Positions 60,382 through 64,000 of a stretch of 64,000 bases of DNA are shown piece after piece. Made by a program: the position numbers and the translations under genes. Within the stretch, counting starts at the first letter, position 1; each line of letters begins with the position of its first letter. The notes below the pieces were generated by a model. That model saw only the letters and a list, made by a program, of their open reading frames with translations, searched no databases and had not been told where the DNA came from. Where the stretch lies: positions 496,001-560,000 of the forward strand of contig NZ_FMYZ01000003.1 in NCBI RefSeq assembly GCF_900101625.1, written 5' to 3'. This DNA comes from Cupriavidus sp. YR651 (GTDB lineage: Bacteria; Pseudomonadota; Gammaproteobacteria; Burkholderiales; Burkholderiaceae).

Positions 60382-61550
60382 GCGAAGGTCTCCGTCTGGT
60401 CGATGCCGCCCGGCGCCCTGAGCTCGGTGTCTGTCAGATAGCAGCCCGGATCCTCGGCCCACGGATTGCCGCTGACCGCCCAGGCGCGTACGCGGGTATT
60501 GCCATTGCAGATGTCGCGATGCAGGCAGGCCGCGCAGCGGCCCTCCAGCGGACGCGGACTTGCCTTCAGTCCTGCCATGAGCGGATCCGTGCGGTCGGCC
60601 CAGATCTCGCCGAACGGGCGCTCGCGCACGTTGCCGATCGTCACGTGCCACCACATCGTGTCCGGATGCACGTTGCCGAGATTGTCGATGTTGGCCACGC
60701 CGACGCCGGTGGCGTTGCCGCCCCAGGCCGTCAGCCGGGCGCGCATGTCAGCCACGCGCTCCGGATAGCGCTGCGAAATCCACTGGAGCAGGTAGACGCC
60801 GTCAGCGTCGTTATTGCCGGTAACGAAATCGCCGGCGTGTCCTGCCTGCGCGCGGGACCAGACGTGGTCGATCAGCCAGTCCAGCGCCGCACGGGTCCTC
60901 GCATGCCGGGCATCGTCGGCGCGATAGCCCTTGCCGCGCCCCGCGTAGTTGAAATGGGACAGGTAGAACTTGTCGATACCCTCGGCCTCGGTCAGGGCCA
61001 CCACATCCGCCAGTTGCGCTGCGTTGGCCTCCGTCAGCGTCATCCGGACCCCGACGCGAAGGCCGGCTGCACGTGCCGTACGCAGGCCGGCCAGGGCCCG
61101 GTCGAACGCGCCGTCGCTACGCCGGAAGCGGTCGTGGGTCGGCGCCAGCCCGTCCAGACTTACGCCGACGTAGTCGAAGCCGGTTGCAGCCAGCCGTGCG
61201 GCGTGGCCCGCATCCAGCAGCGTGCCGTTGGACGATAGCGACAGATGAAAGCCAAGTTCCCGCGCCCGGGTGGCGATCACGTAAAGGTCCTGCCGCATCA
61301 GCGGCTCGCCGCCGGACAGGATCAGGGCCGGTACGCCCGTCGCTTTGAGCTGATCGAGCACGGCAAGTGCCTCGTCGGTTTCTAGCTCGCCTCGAAAGTC
61401 GACGTCCGCCGACGTGGCGTAGCAGTGGCGGCAGTTCAGGTTGCAGCGGCGCACCAGGTTCCAGATAACGACCGGGCCGGCGGGCTTGCGCGCGGAAGGC
61501 ACCGGGCCACCGTCACGCAAGGCTTCGAGAAAGCGGGAGAGACGAAACAT
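60369..61550 (-). CDS. nirJ: Heme d1 biosynthesis radical SAM protein NirJ
   Basis: This 393-residue radical SAM enzyme with a SPASM-type C-terminal extension acts on didecarboxysiroheme, removing two propionate side chains during heme d1 synthesis. Cys36, Cys40 and Cys43 in RRCNLNCRHCYA bind the 4Fe-4S cluster. LSGGEPLMRQDLY and GVSLDGLAPTHD are conserved. The C-terminal Cys set (GRCAACLHRDICNGNTR) holds a second cluster. It is preceded 3 bp earlier by nirH on the same strand and overlaps nirN by 13 bp, so the genes are tightly coupled. Confidence 0.93.
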   Translation of the reverse strand: MFRLSRFLEALRDGGPVPSARKPAGPVVIWNLVRRCNLNCRHCYATSADVDFRGELETDEALAVLDQLKATGVPALILSGGEPLMRQDLYVIATRARELGFHLSLSSNGTLLDAGHAARLAATGFDYVGVSLDGLAPTHDRFRRSDGAFDRALAGLRTARAAGLRVGVRMTLTEANAAQLADVVALTEAEGIDKFYLSHFNYAGRGKGYRADDARHARTRAALDWLIDHVWSRAQAGHAGDFVTGNNDADGVYLLQWISQRYPERVADMRARLTAWGGNATGVGVANIDNLGNVHPDTMWWHVTIGNVRERPFGEIWADRTDPLMAGLKASPRPLEGRCAACLHRDICNGNTRVRAWAVSGNPWAEDPGCYLTDTELRAPGGIDQTETFACVQ

Positions 61551-61553
61551 GGC

Positions 61554-62120
61554 TCAGGGGGTCTTGTCGGAAGGCGTCGTGCCGGGCCAACGCAGCCCGG
61601 TCTTCTTGAGGATCCGCGTGGACCAGAGCACGTCGTGGCCACGGCAGGCGTCGCCCAGCCGCGCACGGATCGCATCGATCAATGGCAAGGCGTCTTCATG
61701 CGTGCGTGCATGGACCATGGCGAACAGGTTGTATCGCCACGACGGCAGGTGACGCGGCCGGCGATAGCAGTGGCTGACGAACGGCAGCGCTCCGATCCGC
61801 AGACCAAGCGCATCGACGACGTCGTCGTCGACGTCCCAGACCGTCATCCCGTTGGCACGCCATCCCAGTGCGTAGTGATTCGGCACCGCGCCGATGCGGC
61901 GGATGACGCCGCGCTCCTGCATGGCCTGCAGCCGGTCGATGACTTCCTGCTCGCCGATTCCCAGCGTGGCACCCAGGGTTGCATAAGGTGCCGGTACAAG
62001 CGGCAGGCCGGATTGCGTGGCAAGCATCAGCGCACGGTCCGTGAGGTCGAGCGTGGAAAAGCCGGGCGGGGAGGGGGCGGGCGGCGAGGGGTCGAGAGGG
62101 AAAGGGGCGGGCATGATCAT
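61554..62120 (-). CDS. nirH: Siroheme decarboxylase subunit NirH
   Basis: This 188-residue AsnC/Lrp-like protein belongs to the siroheme decarboxylase group. The N-terminus is Pro-rich (about 20 residues), then LTDRALMLATQSGLPLVPAPYATLG, an HTH-like GEQEVIDRLQAMQERGVIRRIGAVPNHYALG (read as two blocks) and CYRRPRHLPSWRYNLFAMVHAR. The conserved YRRxxxxxxWxYNLFxMVH segment is shared with NirL. With NirD, L and G it removes two acetate carboxylates of siroheme. The start overlaps nirG by 4 bp. Order nirG-nirH-nirJ is as in Pseudomonas aeruginosa. Confidence 0.87.
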   Translation of the reverse strand: MIMPAPFPLDPSPPAPSPPGFSTLDLTDRALMLATQSGLPLVPAPYATLGATLGIGEQEVIDRLQAMQERGVIRRIGAVPNHYALGWRANGMTVWDVDDDVVDALGLRIGALPFVSHCYRRPRHLPSWRYNLFAMVHARTHEDALPLIDAIRARLGDACRGHDVLWSTRILKKTGLRWPGTTPSDKTP

Positions 62121-62617
62121 GCAGGCAGGTAAAGGCGGACGAAGTACTCGCGTTCCTTGGGGAAGGCGAACACATTGACGCCGGCGGCCGCCTCGATCGC
62201 TGCAAGCGTGGGCGTCACGGCGCCTGGGTCAGATACCGCGAGCACGAACCAGAGATTCAGATGATGGGTCCGCGCGTAGTGGTGGGCGACCTCCGGCCGG
62301 GCGTTGATGGCCTCGATGATCTCCTCCAGCCGCGCCTCCGGTGCATGGCAGGCGCAAAGGACGAAACGACCACCGGCGCGCTCCGCCTCGAACAGCGGGC
62401 CGAAACGCGTCAGCACGCCCTGATGGAGCAGCGCCCGCAGACGGGCCAGCAATGTGGCTTCATCGAGGCCAAGCGCAGCGGCGGCATCGGCGTACGGCCG
62501 GGGCGTCAGTGGAAAGCCGTGCTGGAGCGCGTTGACGATCCGCCGGTCGATGTCAGTCAAGGCGGCGGTGGTGGTGACGTCGGCGACCGCGGGGCGATGG
62601 CAATCGGGCGCGTTCAT
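62117..62617 (-). CDS. nirG: Siroheme decarboxylase subunit NirG
   Basis: This 166-residue AsnC/Lrp-like protein has LTDIDRRIVNALQHGFPLTPRPYADAAAAL, cited as DRRIVNALQHGFPL, then LLHQGVLTRFGPLFE and the NirD/NirG-type block HHYARTHHLNLWFVLAV, and it ends YFVRLYLPA. The His-containing HHYARxHxLNLWFV segment is also in NirD. The protein is one of the set that decarboxylates siroheme. It overlaps both neighbours by 4 bp (ATGA at each end). Assignment to NirG rather than NirD follows the gene order. Confidence 0.87.
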   Translation of the reverse strand: MNAPDCHRPAVADVTTTAALTDIDRRIVNALQHGFPLTPRPYADAAAALGLDEATLLARLRALLHQGVLTRFGPLFEAERAGGRFVLCACHAPEARLEEIIEAINARPEVAHHYARTHHLNLWFVLAVSDPGAVTPTLAAIEAAAGVNVFAFPKEREYFVRLYLPA

Positions 62618-63609
62618 GCGGCGGCCAGTGTGCAGCTGTAACGCGTGCCGCGCTGCTTGAAGCAGCGGCTGGCCGGCAGGACGGCGCGCGGCACGGCGGC
62701 CAGGCCGCCGACCGCATTGAAGCGCGCGAGCGTCGCCTGCAGTTCGGCCTGGCTGCGCGCGTGCACCATCGCGAACAGGTTGTACGGCCAGTCCGGCAGG
62801 CGGCGGGGCCGCCGATAGCACAGCGTGACATGTGGCACGTGCGCCAGCCGCATGCCGATGGCGTCCACCCGCGCATCCGGTACGTTCCAGACGCACATCG
62901 CATTGTGGGCATAGCCAAACTTGCGGTGATGCAGGATCGCGCCGAAGCGTCGGATGATGCCTGTGTTGCGCCACTGCGCCAGGCGACAAAGAATCTCCGT
63001 CGGCGAGATGCCGCAACGGCGCGCCAGGGCGTGGTAAGGAAACGGCGTCAGGGGCAGCCCGGCTTCCAGCGCTGCGATCAGCCGCCAGTCCGCGTGGCTC
63101 AGCGCCTGCGCAGGCTGCGTACAGGTCTCGCGCGGCCCCCGCGCCTCCCTAGCGCCATGCCTGCCCCTGGAAAGGGGAAATCCCAGGTCGATGTGGTATT
63201 CGCGCTCCAGCGGGAGATCCAGCGGAGCCTGCCCGACGTCGTAGGCGATGTCATCCAGGACGGCGTCGAGTTGCGGGCGATCCCGGGCCCCCGCGACAAA
63301 CCAGAGGTTGTAGTGATGGCCATCGCGCGCGTAGTTGTGGCTGACGGCGGGATCGGCGCTGACCCGTCCCGCCACGCGGTCCATCCGCGCGGAAGGCACG
63401 GCCAGCGCGGCCAGCGTGCTGACACCAATGGTGTTGGGCGCAAAGACGGCGCCGATGCGGCTGATCCGGCCGGCGCCAAGGTCGCGCGCCAGCAAACTCA
63501 GCACCATCCGCTCCGACATGCCCAACGCTTCGGCCGCACAGAAGTAAGGTCGTAGCTCCAGCGGGAAGTCTCGCTGGATGTGGTTGTAGAACTGGAGTTC
63601 GTCGAACAT
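62614..63609 (-). CDS. nirDL: Fused siroheme decarboxylase NirDL
   Basis: This 331-residue protein joins two AsnC/Lrp-like modules. The first (about 1-160) is NirD-like: FYNHIQRDFPLELRPY, RISRIGAVFAPNTIG and SHNYARDGHHYNLWFV. The second (about 170-330) is NirL-like: LSHADWRLIAALEAGLPLTPFPY, RRFGAILHHRKFGYAHNAM and CYRRPRRLPDWPYNLFAMVHAR. A linker rich in Arg and Gly joins them. Fused NirDL proteins are known, for example in Hydrogenophilus, while P. aeruginosa keeps them separate. The start lies 4 bp after the nirF stop, and the stop overlaps nirG. Confidence 0.9.
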   Translation of the reverse strand: MFDELQFYNHIQRDFPLELRPYFCAAEALGMSERMVLSLLARDLGAGRISRIGAVFAPNTIGVSTLAALAVPSARMDRVAGRVSADPAVSHNYARDGHHYNLWFVAGARDRPQLDAVLDDIAYDVGQAPLDLPLEREYHIDLGFPLSRGRHGAREARGPRETCTQPAQALSHADWRLIAALEAGLPLTPFPYHALARRCGISPTEILCRLAQWRNTGIIRRFGAILHHRKFGYAHNAMCVWNVPDARVDAIGMRLAHVPHVTLCYRRPRRLPDWPYNLFAMVHARSQAELQATLARFNAVGGLAAVPRAVLPASRCFKQRGTRYSCTLAAA

Positions 63610-63613
63610 GTGG

Positions 63614-64000
63614 CTACATTCCGAAACGATGGGCCCGCGCCGTAAAGAAAATGCCGCTGGGCTGATCGGCCGGCAGCGTGGCCAGTCGGGCAAAGGTCTG
63701 GGTGTCGTAGACCTCCACGCGGTTGTCGTCGCGGCAGGACAGCCAGACCGATTCCCCCTTGGGCGCGAACTCCATGTGCAGCACGCCCCGGCATGGGCGC
63801 AGCGTGTGCACTACCTGCCGCGTGGCGGTGTCGATCACCTGCACGATGCCGTTGTCGGGGAAGGCAAAGTTGACCCAGACCTGGCGGCCGTCTGGCCGGG
63901 CCATGACGAACACGGGTTGCCCCGCCATGGCGACGCGACCGGCCTCGCGCCAGTCCGCCGCGGGATCGGCCACAAGCACCTCGTGCCGGCCGACGGCCGG
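63614..64000 (-). CDS. nirF: Heme d1 biosynthesis protein NirF, C-terminal part
   Basis: Only the last 128 codons are inside the window; the gene continues past the right edge. The sequence is a d1-type beta-propeller without the cytochrome c domain: FVMARPDGRQVWVNFAFPDNG, VQVIDTATRQVVHTLRPCRG, LHMEFAPKGESVWLSCRDDNRVEVYDTQTF. This fits NirF, which binds a late heme d1 precursor. It is the first visible gene of the leftward operon, so nirS, nirM or nirC may lie further right. The C-terminal LPADQPSGIFFTARAHRFGM is typical. Confidence 0.85.
   Translation of the reverse strand, partial: PAVGRHEVLVADPAADWREAGRVAMAGQPVFVMARPDGRQVWVNFAFPDNGIVQVIDTATRQVVHTLRPCRGVLHMEFAPKGESVWLSCRDDNRVEVYDTQTFARLATLPADQPSGIFFTARAHRFGM

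Overview
The window is a GC-rich stretch of a betaproteobacterial chromosome or megaplasmid, most likely Cupriavidus or a close Burkholderiaceae relative. The pointers are Bug/TctC-type solute receptors, a quinol nitric oxide reductase with a divergent NorR and a short NorA-like hemerythrin (the arrangement known from Cupriavidus necator), a heme d1 operon with fused nirD-nirL, and an iron alcohol dehydrogenase that resembles C. necator 4-hydroxybutyrate dehydrogenase. All assignments come from reading the sequence and from family knowledge; no database search was run. No rRNA, tRNA, CRISPR array, complete insertion sequence or phage gene was seen.

Region 1 (1-16870) is catabolic and accessory. 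A leftward set (amidohydrolase fragment, TRAP receptor, Gbd-like dehydrogenase) and a rightward set (enoyl-CoA hydratase, class III CoA-transferase, Bug receptor, second amidohydrolase, FlK-like thioesterase) diverge from one promoter region. A LysR/MFS/iron-ADH/NIPSNAP/LysR/aldehyde dehydrogenase block follows, then an aldo-keto reductase, an old yellow enzyme, a 40-residue peptide and a MoaF-like protein.

Region 2 (16915-40773) is mainly stress and signalling: LigD (visibly lower GC than its neighbours), an SDR, treY-treZ beside a relic of glycogen phosphorylase, a hybrid histidine kinase, a DUF1326-DUF2182 pair, two divergent paralogous sigma54 activators with a degenerate kinase-like protein, and many small stress-type genes (PRC-barrel, BON, DUF3008, DUF3309, a YflT-like protein, two ParB-like paralogs). 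This part also holds two tandem copies of a 204-bp element with terminal inverted repeats, isolated ends of the same element, and a deletion pseudogene of the YflT-like protein.

Region 3 (41103-44873) has an iron alcohol dehydrogenase and a GabD-type succinate-semialdehyde dehydrogenase on one strand and an IclR regulator on the other, separated by a palindromic control region.

Region 4 (44903-64000) serves anaerobic nitrogen-oxide respiration: a NarX/NarL-type two-component system, an unknown polytopic membrane protein, a nitronate monooxygenase-type flavoprotein, ubiUVT for oxygen-independent ubiquinone synthesis, norR, a norA-like gene and norB, then a leftward heme d1 operon (nirF-nirDL-nirG-nirH-nirJ-nirN-nirE) that continues beyond the right edge. 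Together these supply the sensor, the quinone, NO detoxification and the cofactor of cytochrome cd1 nitrite reductase; nirS itself is outside the window.

Degenerate tandem repeats with periods of 9 or 12 bp recur at about nine places, both inside and between genes.
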